Shown: positions 54,371 through 63,640, counted from the stretch's first letter. The stretch is 64,000 nt of DNA from Marinifilum sp. D714 (GCF_030851345.1 NZ_JALPNU010000004.1:310001-374000), one strand, 5' to 3'. Numbers and translations: made by a program. Notes: generated by a model from the sequence alone, not told the origin.

Positions 54371-54821
54371 GGCCCTGAAATCTTAATACATGTATAAATA
54401 AATTGCAATTCTATAGGTAAGACAACTAAATCTGATTTACCCCTATAGAATTTTCTTTTTTTTTACAAAAAGGTGAAAGTAGTGTATCATTGGCAGTGTT
54501 TTTCATCGATTCAAAGAATTCCTCAATCGATAATAATTAATTGAACCTTACATTTCCATTTCAATTTTTCCCTTTTAGGGAAAATGTCGACAGGCAAAAG
54601 GGTGCAATAATGAGAAACTTAATTAAACACACCCCTCTCCCTGTCGGGATCTCCACTGAAAAGGGAGAATTCCGAAATTAAAGGCTCTTCATCTAATTAA
54701 ATGTTTTCATTAAATTCAAGTAGACTCTAGAAAGGTCGCGAATGTGATGAGATGATTGTTCGTTGAATGGAAATGTTTGTATGAATCCTAAAACTGTAAT
54801 CTGTTTGTTCACTGATCACTG
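54371..54821. other. Gap between sigma and anti-sigma genes
   Basis: No gene is seen in these 451 bases. They hold an imperfect inverted repeat (54569-54666). The gap is unusual because sigma and FecR genes are normally close, so the repeat may have been inserted here. Confidence 0.55.
54569..54666. repeat. Imperfect inverted repeat between sigma and FecR genes
   Basis: Arms 54569-54604 and 54630-54666 share TCCCTTTT/AAAAGGGA at the outer ends, GACAGG/CCTGTC in the middle, and GGGTG/CACCC near the loop. It looks like a dispersed palindromic repeat. Confidence 0.6.
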
Positions 54822-55361
54822 TTACTCTTTCACCATCATCAAGAAATAAATCAGCAAGTCATTTTTATCCAATTGTGCTCTTAATTTTTTAATTGCCGTA
54901 TTCATCTGGTTTTCGATGGTTTTTTTGGAAATGTTAAGGTGTTCAGAGATCTCAAGATAGGACATCTGCATATTTCGACGCATGATAAATACCTCTTTGC
55001 ATTTTGGTGGTAAATTTTCAACGGCACGTTCTACCTTCGATCTAATCCTGGCAAGGTTTTCTTCTCTATTTAACTCAAAAGGAGTATCGATAGGATCTTC
55101 AACTTCCTCGATTGGTAAAATGCTTTGCTGTACATTTTTCTTCATTTGGCTGATGCAGGCATTCTTAACTGCTCTATACAAATAAGAGGAGATGGATGTA
55201 TTGATTTTAGGAGGAGAATCCCAAATTTTAAGAAAAATGTCCTGTACCAAATCTTCGCACTGATCTTGATCAGTTAGAAACGAATAGGCATAATTGCACA
55301 AAGGAGAGTAGTACTCTTTGAAACAACGATTAAAATCAATTTTGTGGGTAGAGTGGGACAA
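54822..55361 (-). CDS. ECF-type RNA polymerase sigma factor
   Basis: The 179-residue protein has sigma region 2 (LCNYAYSFLTDQDQCEDLVQDIFLKIWD) and region 4 (LPPKCKEVFIMRRNMQMSYLEISEHLNISKKTIENQM), linked by an acidic hinge. It belongs to the Bacteroides-type expansion family of FecI-like factors. It should drive transcription of the FecR, TonB receptor and DUF4249 genes downstream when the receptor signals. A TATTTTTG box at 55390-55397 may be its -7 element. Confidence 0.93.
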   Translation of the reverse strand: MSHSTHKIDFNRCFKEYYSPLCNYAYSFLTDQDQCEDLVQDIFLKIWDSPPKINTSISSYLYRAVKNACISQMKKNVQQSILPIEEVEDPIDTPFELNREENLARIRSKVERAVENLPPKCKEVFIMRRNMQMSYLEISEHLNISKKTIENQMNTAIKKLRAQLDKNDLLIYFLMMVKE

Positions 55362-55470
55362 TTGTATTTCTATTTTCGTTCGCTGTGATCAAAAATAGAA
55401 ATATTATCCTATTAAATTGTTAAAATAAATGTGAAGAAAAGTTAAGGAAAGTGTTGGAGGGATGTAAAAT

Positions 55471-55500
55471 AAAAAAAAACGGAGCTCATTAGCTCCGTTT
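55471..55500 (-). terminator. Intrinsic terminator of hpf
   Basis: AAACGGAGCT and AGCTCCGTTT pair around a 4-nt loop and are followed by T-run on the minus strand, just after the hpf stop. Confidence 0.85.
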
Positions 55501-55511
55501 CTGTTCGAGGA

Positions 55512-55802
55512 TTATCTCTTTTCTTTATATTTTAGAATTTGGCTTCGAAGTGCATCTGCTACCAAATCTGTTGCTTCTTCAAATGTCTTGCTTTGTTTTT
55601 TGGCAAATAGTTCCGATCCTGGAACCTGCATTTTCACCTCAACAACCTTATTTTCCTTATTACTCGCTTTGTCAACATTTAGTATTACATCATAAGCGGT
55701 AATACTGTTTTCCAACTTCTCAAGCTTTTTAAGTTTTTGGTTAATGAAAGCTTCTAATTTGCTATCTGCTTTAAAACCTACGGATTGCATTTTCATGTTC
55801 AT
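55512..55802 (-). CDS. hpf: Ribosome hibernation-promoting factor
   Basis: From the ATG at 55802 the protein is 96 residues, preceded by the strong Shine-Dalgarno AGGAGG with 7 nt spacing, which decides the start over the ATG 30 nt upstream. It is the short form of the HPF/YfiA family: FKADSKLEAFINQKLKKLEKL followed by beta strands and LVADALRSQILKYKEKR. Such proteins occupy the ribosomal decoding region in stationary phase. A clear SD is rare in this phylum. Confidence 0.92.
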   Translation of the reverse strand: MNMKMQSVGFKADSKLEAFINQKLKKLEKLENSITAYDVILNVDKASNKENKVVEVKMQVPGSELFAKKQSKTFEEATDLVADALRSQILKYKEKR

Positions 55803-56529
55803 CACAATTCCTCCTATATTTAATATCCACAAGTGGATAAGTTAATATTCTGATAAGTGTAAACCGGTTTTTTTTCTGCGCATATGTTCGGCTTCGTTAA
55901 GCCTTTTTGATTAATCTTTCTACCCTGAAATTAAGCAAAAATTTTAAGCTTACGAAACGAAAAATGCGTTTTTATTGAAGTTTAACAAATGTTAATTTTC
56001 AAAGCGTTCAAAATAAGCAAACTAAAAAAATAAATTTTTAAATGTTAAAAATAATTTGTTGGAGGCTGACTTTTATCTGGAAAAAATGCTATATGGATTT
56101 TTAATAAAAATCAATTAGATTACATTCTCTTTCCAATACCAAATAGATGATGGAGATACAGGAGTTGCAAAATGCGAATCGCGATCATTTGTCCTTTCAA
56201 ATGATAGAAATCGAACACAAACCAGTGTACGATTTTTCCTGCATTCATAGGTGTTGTTTGAGAAATAAATGTTTCGAGTATCAAGTCTGCAGGTAATCGT
56301 TCACGATTATGAGGATGAAAAAGAGGAATGCATCCCCCAAAAAAATATATAACTCGCAGAGGTAGATATAAAAATGAAAAAGTGTTGAAAATTATGAATC
56401 TCATTCCGCAAACGATATAAGTGTTATCCCTTTAAAAATGGGGTTTCTAAGAGGAGATGTATTGGTAGGAATTCAGTACCTTTAAGCATTGAATACACAC
56501 CGAATCATAAATTACAAGAAGTCTGGCGA
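55803..56529. other. Intergenic stretch without a supported gene
   Basis: No promoter, RNA or convincing gene stands out in these 727 bases. A 94-codon minus-strand frame at 56120-56404 has an odd hydrophobic composition and no neighbours, and is not believed. Confidence 0.45.
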
Positions 56530-57993
56530 ATGATAAATGAAGTTGTAAAAGTACACGATAAGTTTTCTGTAGAGATAAAAATGGGTTACGAACCCAGTAA
56601 GGAAAGAAAGGTAAACGAGTTTTCGATTAAAACCTGGCTGTTCGTTCCAAGTAGTTTGGATATCAATCCATCCACCTATAAGAAGGAGGACTTTTACAAC
56701 GATTTTAATTCCAACATCCGTTTGATTACCCCGCCTTACCTGCTAAGGGAAATTGCCTTGGGCGATCAAACCGTATTCAAGTACTTGGAGGATTCTTTTC
56801 AGAAGGTAGCCAATTATCCCACTTCCAAGAATGAAGCAAACTACGAGTATCACATTCGCATGTTTCATACCATTCTTCGTTCTGCCCTTCGCCGCGAAAT
56901 TCAGCATATCCTTAGAAATGATCAGGAGGAAGATCGTCAATATCTCATTAAAGATTACCTGAGCCATGTTCGAAGAATTGGGGAGCGATACCGAGAGCTG
57001 AGAAGAATTGTTAATGTTCCTACGGTAAGAAAGGAGATGTTCGATTACTTTTTGTTTGGGGATGAGTTCATGAGTAATCAATTCGATGAGTACTCTTACT
57101 ATTTGCACCGAGGTTTGCGCAAAGTGAATGATCCGGAGATTGAGAAACGCAAGCAAGAAATTCTAAACCAGGTGCGCGATGAGGTAGCCTACAAGAAAAG
57201 CAAAAACTACCTGGTGGTAGAGGAAAAGCCTACCGACAAAAACCGTTGGTTTGTGCACCGCAGGGGAGCCTTTAAGAAGTATTTCGAGGGGCAGCTATTG
57301 CTTTCCTTCCGCAAGAAAAAGGAAGGGGTGTTTATGATTCAGTTTCTGTATAGCATTGCCGCAGGCCTGGCCATGATTATTGGTGCTGCTCTTACCTTTG
57401 TGTTTCAGAAGAGCCTGGGAAGTTTTACCATTCCTTTATTTGGAGCCTTGGTAATTATTTACATGCTAAAGGATAGAATCAAAGACCTTAGCCGCCATTA
57501 TTTGGTGGGAAAGATCAACAAACGATTTTTCGATCACAAAAGTATCATCCGCGTAAAGGGAGATGAGAAAATTGGTTGGTGTAAGGAGAGTTTCGACTTT
57601 GTTCACGAAGATACGGTTCCACTTCGTGTGATGAAACACAGAAACCGATCGAGAATTGTGGATGTGGAAAGCCGTGGAGTGGGAGAGAAAATCATCTTCT
57701 ACAGAAAACTGGTGCGTTTGGATCAAAAGGCTTTGGACAACTCCTATGGCAACTACAACATTACAGGGGTTGTGGACATCATTCGTTTCAATGTATCCCG
57801 ATTTATCCAGAAAATGGACAACCCTGAAATTCCACTTTACTACCTAAAGGATGATCAGTTCGAAAAGACAGCGGGCGAAAAGGTCTATTTCATGAACATG
57901 GTGATTCGTTTCAAAATGGACGATCAAACCAGCTATCGTCGCTATCGAATCATTTTTAACCGACGAGGAATTAAGAAGGTAGAGAAGGTATAA
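56530..57993 (+). CDS. Hypothetical protein with two membrane helices
   Basis: I do not recognise this 487-residue protein. It has a mixed N-terminal half rich in helices and charged residues (RMFHTILRSALRREIQHIL), two close membrane helices at about residues 273-313 separated by a short loop, and a C-terminal domain of beta strands ending in RRYRIIFNRRGIKK. It has no signal peptide, so both soluble parts are likely cytoplasmic. Codon use fits the genome. Confidence 0.65.
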   Translation: MINEVVKVHDKFSVEIKMGYEPSKERKVNEFSIKTWLFVPSSLDINPSTYKKEDFYNDFNSNIRLITPPYLLREIALGDQTVFKYLEDSFQKVANYPTSKNEANYEYHIRMFHTILRSALRREIQHILRNDQEEDRQYLIKDYLSHVRRIGERYRELRRIVNVPTVRKEMFDYFLFGDEFMSNQFDEYSYYLHRGLRKVNDPEIEKRKQEILNQVRDEVAYKKSKNYLVVEEKPTDKNRWFVHRRGAFKKYFEGQLLLSFRKKKEGVFMIQFLYSIAAGLAMIIGAALTFVFQKSLGSFTIPLFGALVIIYMLKDRIKDLSRHYLVGKINKRFFDHKSIIRVKGDEKIGWCKESFDFVHEDTVPLRVMKHRNRSRIVDVESRGVGEKIIFYRKLVRLDQKALDNSYGNYNITGVVDIIRFNVSRFIQKMDNPEIPLYYLKDDQFEKTAGEKVYFMNMVIRFKMDDQTSYRRYRIIFNRRGIKKVEKV

Positions 57994-58115
57994 TCTGATC
58001 TTGTTTTACAAAATGAGAATTAATCCTGTGCTTTATGACAAATATCATCTTTTACAGCTTTAAGAATTATTAAATTGATACTGATATAAATAGTATTAAT
58101 CAAAAACTAAATTTT

Positions 58116-58598
58116 ATGCAAAAAAATGTATTCGATTTGGTTTTAACTGCTGAGGAGCAAACTCAGATCGATACTGCTCTGCAAACCTTAAATGATGTTT
58201 TGTTGGCTAAATTGAAAGTTCTTCCGAAAGAAGAGAAGAAGGATATTTTGATTATGGGCGATAAATCAGTGGCTTTTGTAGACAAGTCGCACGAAGTAGC
58301 TCGACAGGAAACTGCTATGCTAGGCGGATTTATCGATTTTGATGCATTCGATCACGACGTGGCGGCGATTGGCACATTGCGTTCTATCGACTACAAGTTG
58401 TCTGAGATTGTTTCAGCTGTTAAGGATTCTTACGCATTGGCAGGTAGCGAAGCTTATCGAACTTCACTTATTGTGTATAGTTTGATGAAAAATGCTGCCA
58501 AAATGGGACATCCGGGAGCTCAGGATAAATTGGATGAGCTGTCGAAACGTTTTCCAGGCCGAGGTGTGAAGAAAACCGAAGAACAAACAGACGAGTAA
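58116..58598 (+). CDS. Hypothetical soluble protein
   Basis: The 160-residue protein is helical, with no signal peptide or membrane helix. It is likely a soluble bundle, and its C-terminal third has a basic stretch (RFPGRGVKK) before an acidic tail. I know similar proteins in Bacteroidota only as hypothetical; LGGFIDFDAFDHDVAAI may be a conserved block. It starts 122 nt after the membrane gene on the same strand. Confidence 0.62.
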   Translation: MQKNVFDLVLTAEEQTQIDTALQTLNDVLLAKLKVLPKEEKKDILIMGDKSVAFVDKSHEVARQETAMLGGFIDFDAFDHDVAAIGTLRSIDYKLSEIVSAVKDSYALAGSEAYRTSLIVYSLMKNAAKMGHPGAQDKLDELSKRFPGRGVKKTEEQTDE

Positions 58599-58895
58599 GA
58601 CTCGCCTGTTTGATGGATTCAAAAGGAAAGGGTACCAGGCACGGTATCCTTTCTCAGTTTACAAGATCTTTATATAATCTAATAAATGCAATAGTAGGTG
58701 GAAACTTCCCCTTCACATTTTGATGAAAGGGAAAAATTGCTCTATCTTTCTCTTGCCAGGCTCGCAATTGTTCTCTTGCAGCTCCACCTTGTTTTAGATT
58801 TGCTCAAGCATAAGAGATCAACCTGCCACTTTTCTATCCAGAGGCTCATTATTTCCCTCTGTAACATCCAACTTTCTATCCGATGGCTCGACATT

Positions 58896-59171
58896 GAGGC
58901 TTGGAAGTACAAAATTGAGGTACGAGAGGGCAAATTGCCACCATTTTTTAGGGGAGCTCTTTTTTTTAGATAGCAATGTTGAGCCTTTCCATAGAAAGGC
59001 CGAGCTAAAATAGGGCAATGCCGACCAAATTTAGGGAAAACTTGAGCCTCAGATGGGATATATTGATGTATTGCCACATCTCTGTCGAGGGATTTTTGCC
59101 CTAAGCCGAGCCTTTAAAGGGAAAGCTTGCGGGGTGCAAGACCAAGATTGCTATTGCCGACAGCAATTTTC
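58896..59171. repeat. Degenerate tandem array, mostly 21-bp period
   Basis: GAG or GAC blocks occur at 58981, 59002, 59023, 59044 and 59065, exactly 21 nt apart, then at 59087, 59108, 59129 and 59150, again 21 apart after a one-base slip. Earlier units from 58896 are less regular. A loose unit is TTTAAAGGGAAAGCTTGAGCC. It lies between convergent genes. Confidence 0.6.
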
Positions 59172-59286
59172 CTATCCCAGACCCCAAAATTGGGGTAGCC
59201 GATAGCAATTTTGAGCAGCCAAACCTGAAAGCGTCGATAGACCTGTCAGAGTTTGGATTCTATTCCTTGAGAAATTGGTGTTTGAC

Positions 59287-59350
59287 GCTGTCAGCAGCTA
59301 CGCAGTCTGACAGGTTGGGAAAACCTGACAGCATCCGGAGGATCTGTTAG
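59287..59350. repeat. 64-bp repeat, left copy
   Basis: This 64-bp element matches 62040-62103 in the same orientation at 59 of 64 positions. It is two hairpins joined by a GGT/ACC link: CTGTCAG/CTGACAG and ACCTGACAG-ATCC/GGAT-CTGT. It lies 15 nt past the end of the HNH gene. Confidence 0.85.
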
Positions 59351-59364
59351 CCTTTGATGAAAGC

Positions 59365-60270
59365 TTATTTTATGAACTTTACCTCGCGGGCGATGTCTCT
59401 GGTGAGTTTGGATAGTGGGCGCTTGCCGAGGTCTTCTTCATTGATATAGTTTCCTGCTATCATTTGAATGATTTCCTCCTTCGAAGAAAACAGACCTTCG
59501 TACTCTTCCAACAACTCATCAATTCTACTGTCATTATAGATGTGTCGTTTCAAAAGGATTTCCTGAGCGATGTCGTTGTGATTTTTATACAAGTCGTCTA
59601 AGCCGAATACCTTACCATTCGATTCATAAAACTCCTGATTCTTCCAATCGATTTCTATTGATACTTGTTTGGGATCTGTTAGATAATCGATGCCTTCAAT
59701 TTTATATTTAAATTCAACCAAACTCTCCCCATTAATTTCATAAGGTGAAAATTGAATAGGATTTTTTCCTTTAATGTGATTACAAGTTTTACAAGATGGA
59801 ATCAGGTTGTAAAAAGAGATGGCTAAAAAAGGATATTCGCTTTGCGGATAGAAATGATCAAACTCACAGGTTCTTCTTTTTTTGTGATATTGATTTTTAT
59901 TCTTAATACTTTGTACGTAGGTTCTGTTGCAATATGGACAAACATTTATTCCTAACCTTTCTATCAAATCAATTCCTGAGTATACAATTCGATCCCCATT
60001 TGTATTTATATATTTCAGGCCTTTGGAGCTGTTGGAGAATTCGGAGTAGATTTTTTTGAACTCTTGTGGAGTTCCTACTTTTGGTAGCTCTCGAATTAAT
60101 ATAGCAAGTTCATATGGTTTGGCTTTCACAACCTGTTCTAGTGTATAACCTTTACCAACTAGCCAATTGTTTACGGTGTCAAACCATGTTTTTGATTCCG
60201 AAAATGCTTTTACTGCTTGGTAAAACTCTTCTATTATTTCGTTTAGGTTGGGGATATGAATTGGAATCAT
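59365..60270 (-). CDS. HNH endonuclease, PtuB/TIGR02646-like
   Basis: The 301-residue protein has an HNH nuclease core: CPYCNRTY, then EFDHFYPQSEYPFLAISFYNLIPSC with the catalytic His, then CKTCNHIKGK. The two Cys pairs bind structural zinc. About 110 residues precede it. Its start overlaps the ATPase stop by 4 nt (ATGA), so both proteins are made together. An ATPase plus HNH pair with this order matches Septu defence (PtuA/PtuB) and retron-associated forms. Function is inference from that. Confidence 0.82.
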   Translation of the reverse strand: MIPIHIPNLNEIIEEFYQAVKAFSESKTWFDTVNNWLVGKGYTLEQVVKAKPYELAILIRELPKVGTPQEFKKIYSEFSNSSKGLKYINTNGDRIVYSGIDLIERLGINVCPYCNRTYVQSIKNKNQYHKKRRTCEFDHFYPQSEYPFLAISFYNLIPSCKTCNHIKGKNPIQFSPYEINGESLVEFKYKIEGIDYLTDPKQVSIEIDWKNQEFYESNGKVFGLDDLYKNHNDIAQEILLKRHIYNDSRIDELLEEYEGLFSSKEEIIQMIAGNYINEEDLGKRPLSKLTRDIAREVKFIK

Positions 60271-62015
60271 GATTTTAGGTTTTGTAATGCTTCAAGTTGT
60301 GCAAGTTCTGATCTGAGCTCTTCGATTCTTCTGTCCAGAGGTTCAAAGATTTCTTTGTATCTCTTTTTAAGTTTCTCTTGGAGTATAGGTTCGCCTATTT
60401 GTTCAATTATAAAAAGGATCTCTTGTTTTCTTTCATCAGAAATATTCGATTTAGGATCTTGTTGATTCAAGTCTTGTATAACTTGATCAATTTTTTCCTT
60501 TGCAAACTCACCCATTAAACCATTCTCTAAAAAGAAAGAGTTGCGGTAAAGGGAGTGGATGTTCGCGCCGAAGGTGTGAGTCATGTCTTCAGGCTGTTTT
60601 ACTTCACAATCTCCATTTTCCTTTTTATTTAAAAAGATGATATTGTCTTTGGGAAGGTCAGAGACTAGGAAGGGGGAGTGGGAGTTTATAAATATTTGGA
60701 CATTTACTTTATTGCAAATTTCGTTAATAAATGGCATAAACTCAGTAATAAATATGCGCTGCCATTCTGGGTGAAAAGATGTTTCAGGTTCATCAAGCAA
60801 TAAAATGATTTTTTTAATGTTAGAATTTACGAATTGTGAAGCTGTGGTCGTTTCTAATAATCGACCATAAAGATTATACATGGACATTTCTCCTGACGAA
60901 ATACCATTCCACTTCCAAAATATGTTACGACTTAAATTTCTTGTAAAGCTTAAAGTTGTTAATCCATAGTGAACTTTACTTTGGAAGTAATAGTAATATA
61001 AACCTCTCATGAAATCATCAGAAAGGTTTTCTGTTTTAATTCTGAAAGTAAAATGATAATCAAATTTTCCTAATGGATAAGGTTCTTTCTGATAAACAAT
61101 GAAGTCACTATTGTTTAAATGTTGTAATTGTTTATAAAATTCAAATGAATAATGCCCAATAATTAATTCTTCAAAGCTTGCATAAGTCTCAGTATACATT
61201 GAATTATTATTGGCGAATATTTGATTTAATAATCTGTTTTCTATGTGCTGCATAAAGGAAAGATTATCATCCCTATGGTAAAACCTTCTATAGTTTTTGT
61301 TATTTATTTCCTCATTAAATTCTATACTAGCATTGATTTGTATGTATAATTCTTTTGGAATGGTAATGTGCGTTCTAAATTTTGTCTGCAAGAATAATTT
61401 AAATAACTGAATATGTCTTAATGAGTCTTCCATTTGGAGAAGTTCAATATCTGTACACAGAAAGGATTCACCATTTCTAGTCATAAAATCATCTTTGAGC
61501 ATGCCTCCATCTGAGATATCATCTACTGCTAGATCACTTCCTAATCCTTCAAGCATATGTTTTTCGGTATGAGGGGAGTAGAAGATTAACTTTGTTGCGT
61601 TATTGGAATATCTATTGAATGGATATTGAATGTAATTCTTTGGATATAATTTTAAGTTACATTTTAATTGTGATCTATTGGTATAAATTCTACCAGCACT
61701 TTCATAAATAAAAACAATATTTTTATTGTATTCGTTAAGTCCGTGAGAACTTGAGCAAAACAGGATTATAAATTCCATTAAATTACTCTTCCCACTCCCA
61801 TTCTTCCCAACAATAGCCGTTACATTGCTAATGTTTTCACCAAAGAAGTTTTCTGGATAGTTGGTGTTTCTTTCCTTGTGGTGTAGGGTGCCACCAATTA
61901 CTTTTCCCTCCTCGTCTACTTCGTACTCAAAATCGAACCAATGTTTCGGCGAAAAGTTAAAGCCTTGCTTTTTAATGTTTTTGTAGTCTTCAATCCAAAC
62001 GTATAGCAATTCCAT
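60267..62015 (-). CDS. AAA ATPase, PtuA-like defence protein
   Basis: From the ATG at 62015 the protein is 582 residues; an upstream start would place 24 codons of the flanking repeat in the protein. It has Walker A VGKNGSGKSN near residue 70, the SMC-like signature ISSGEMS, Walker B ILLLDEPETSFHPEW and the H-loop NSHSPFLVSDL, with a long insert between. This is the overcoming-lysogenization/SMC type of ATPase seen in anti-phage systems. With the HNH gene it probably forms a Septu-like unit. No retron reverse transcriptase is present. Confidence 0.82.
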   Translation of the reverse strand: MELLYVWIEDYKNIKKQGFNFSPKHWFDFEYEVDEEGKVIGGTLHHKERNTNYPENFFGENISNVTAIVGKNGSGKSNLMEFIILFCSSSHGLNEYNKNIVFIYESAGRIYTNRSQLKCNLKLYPKNYIQYPFNRYSNNATKLIFYSPHTEKHMLEGLGSDLAVDDISDGGMLKDDFMTRNGESFLCTDIELLQMEDSLRHIQLFKLFLQTKFRTHITIPKELYIQINASIEFNEEINNKNYRRFYHRDDNLSFMQHIENRLLNQIFANNNSMYTETYASFEELIIGHYSFEFYKQLQHLNNSDFIVYQKEPYPLGKFDYHFTFRIKTENLSDDFMRGLYYYYFQSKVHYGLTTLSFTRNLSRNIFWKWNGISSGEMSMYNLYGRLLETTTASQFVNSNIKKIILLLDEPETSFHPEWQRIFITEFMPFINEICNKVNVQIFINSHSPFLVSDLPKDNIIFLNKKENGDCEVKQPEDMTHTFGANIHSLYRNSFFLENGLMGEFAKEKIDQVIQDLNQQDPKSNISDERKQEILFIIEQIGEPILQEKLKKRYKEIFEPLDRRIEELRSELAQLEALQNLKS

Positions 62016-62039
62016 AGTATCAGGTGTTTTGTGTTTCAG

Positions 62040-62103
62040 GCTGTCAGCAGCTTCGCAGTCTGACAGGTCGGTAAAACCTGACAGCATCCTGAGGATCTGT
62101 CAG
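62040..62103. repeat. 64-bp repeat, right copy
   Basis: Direct copy of 59287-59350 with five mismatches, beginning 25 nt upstream of the ATPase start. Together the two copies bracket the defence pair exactly, with 2.7 kb between. Confidence 0.85.
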
Positions 62104-62238
62104 CGTTTATTCTCTTTTATAGCTTTTAAATGTAAGCAATCCATCTCATAATCTGCTGTAAAAAAGTATATAATGTTTAACAATGGATGGAATTATTTAT
62201 TAAATTGTACAAGAACTTATGAAAAGAAGATTTTTGTT

Positions 62239-63483
62239 ATGGCTAAAAGGAAAAAGCACGGTAAGAAAACAGTAGCTCGGAAAAGACCAAGAAGAAAAGA
62301 TGGAATTAAGTATGTAGTGAAAGAGATACAGTCGGAATTGAAAAAGTTGACTGGGCAAGAGGAGGAGATGCAATTCCATAAGAAGGAGCAAGAAGTGTTG
62401 TTTGATTTCTATTTTAGGGTGTCAAAGCCGATTGCGCAGGAAGGGCATTTTGTTTCGGACAAGGAATTACATGATATGGAGCAATTGCTACAACAGCGAT
62501 TGCACGAACCTATAGCGGAATACAAAGGCAGGTGGTTTTCTATACGAGAGTTAAATGTCTTGTTCTGCTATCAGCAAGTAATGGCTATTCAGGGAATTTC
62601 GTTTAAACGAAGGATTGAGCTGTGGAAATACTTGGGGGATATTGCAAGTTTTCATCAAAAACCGCAGGAGTTCGTTGATAATATCTACCTGCATCTGTAT
62701 AAAACCATTTTACTTTGCAGCGATGTAAGAAGTAAAATCTATACCTTAACTTTACTGCATACTCCAGAAAGGAATAACCGTCCTCGATTAGATATCAATT
62801 CATGTGTTGGGGTTTTTCATTCGGTGAAAAAATCCATTAAAATTGGGGGGAAATATCATACTACCTATCGGGTAATCAAACCCCGACTTAACTTTCCGCG
62901 CTTTTTGAACTATAATATTGGAGGGTTTAAACAGTATCATGGTACCGATTTAGATGAGGTTCCGGTTTATATTCAGGCACATGCCTTGAACAGAATGAGG
63001 GAGCGCCTGGACTTGCTTAGCGATGAGGCGCTGAATTATAATTTGTTCGAAAATTTGGTGTACTTCAAGCACTTCTATGATGTTCGTTCCTATATTTTGA
63101 TTCCATATCATTTGTACGATGTGAAGGTGGGCTATTTCTTTTGCCAGGTAATTGATGATTGCTTCGTGATTCGCACTTTTTTGTTTATCACACACTTTGC
63201 AACGCCCGAGGGTAGTGATCTGAAAGACATCTGTGGATTGGGCAAAAACGATGTGCCTTACTGGAAGATCGATCGCCTGAGTACTTTTATGAATGTTGAT
63301 GCAGAACAGTATCCCAAACTATCGGCCATGTTCGAAAAGGCAGGCTGTGGCGATTTGTTTAAGCTGCACAACGAAGAATTCTCGGTTGAAGCCATGCAGA
63401 CCGCTAATTTAGATGGATTGCGCGAGTATGTGTTAAAAGGACGAATGGAAGTGGAGGAGCCTGTAGAAGAGTTTGAGTATTGA
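62239..63483 (+). CDS. Hypothetical protein with basic N-terminus
   Basis: From the ATG at 62239 the protein is 414 residues; a start 66 nt upstream adds an unlikely tail. It has a very basic start (AKRKKHGKKTVARKRPRRK), then a mixed fold with conserved-looking blocks YIQAHALNRMRERLDLL and YHLYDVKVGYFFCQVIDDCFVIRTFLFITHFATPEG. The acidic C-terminus ends in FEY. No family is known to me. It is read alone and shares a terminator with the tRNA-Arg genes. Confidence 0.65.
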   Translation: MAKRKKHGKKTVARKRPRRKDGIKYVVKEIQSELKKLTGQEEEMQFHKKEQEVLFDFYFRVSKPIAQEGHFVSDKELHDMEQLLQQRLHEPIAEYKGRWFSIRELNVLFCYQQVMAIQGISFKRRIELWKYLGDIASFHQKPQEFVDNIYLHLYKTILLCSDVRSKIYTLTLLHTPERNNRPRLDINSCVGVFHSVKKSIKIGGKYHTTYRVIKPRLNFPRFLNYNIGGFKQYHGTDLDEVPVYIQAHALNRMRERLDLLSDEALNYNLFENLVYFKHFYDVRSYILIPYHLYDVKVGYFFCQVIDDCFVIRTFLFITHFATPEGSDLKDICGLGKNDVPYWKIDRLSTFMNVDAEQYPKLSAMFEKAGCGDLFKLHNEEFSVEAMQTANLDGLREYVLKGRMEVEEPVEEFEY

Positions 63484-63537
63484 GGTGGTATGATTAAATG
63501 AAAATTTCAATTCTGAGATAGAAATCAGTACAAACAA

Positions 63538-63564
63538 AAAAGGGTAGCAAATTGCTACCCTTTC
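63538..63564. terminator. Bidirectional terminator
   Basis: AAAGGGTAGCAA and TTGCTACCCTTT form a strong stem between the plus-strand gene and the first minus-strand tRNA. Confidence 0.85.
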
Positions 63565-63565
63565 G

Positions 63566-63640
63566 TGATCCAGCCAGGATTCGAACCTGGGACCCACAGC
63601 TTAGAAGGCTGTTGCTCTAATCCAACTGAGCTACTGGACC
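63566..63640 (-). tRNA. trnR: tRNA-Arg (TCT), copy 1
   Basis: The reverse strand folds as a 75-nt cloverleaf with acceptor GGTCCAG/CTGGATC, anticodon stem ACAGC/GCTGT and loop CTTCTAA, giving anticodon TCT. It is identical to the copy at 63687-63761. Confidence 0.95.

Larger units (their letters stand above)
58599..59364. other. Intergenic region with a 21-bp array and a repeat
   Basis: No gene is supported in these 766 bases. A partly phased 21-bp array (58896-59171) fills the middle and the left copy of the 64-bp repeat (59287-59350) lies before the HNH gene. Open frames on both strands (58698-58973 and 58742-59077) are effects of repeat phase. A perfect palindrome CCCCAAAATTGGGG is at 59182-59195. 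Confidence 0.6.

Noticed and set aside
56120-56404. 94-codon minus-strand frame
   Set aside because: Odd composition, no promoter or partner gene, and no family pattern; more likely a chance frame in an intergenic stretch.
58698-59077. Overlapping open frames on both strands (91 and 111 codons)
   Set aside because: They lie in a degenerate repeat array, overlap each other and have no recognisable domains or neighbours.
60267-62087. Retron with effector genes
   Set aside because: The ATPase and HNH pair resemble retron effectors, but no reverse transcriptase or msr/msd-like region is near.
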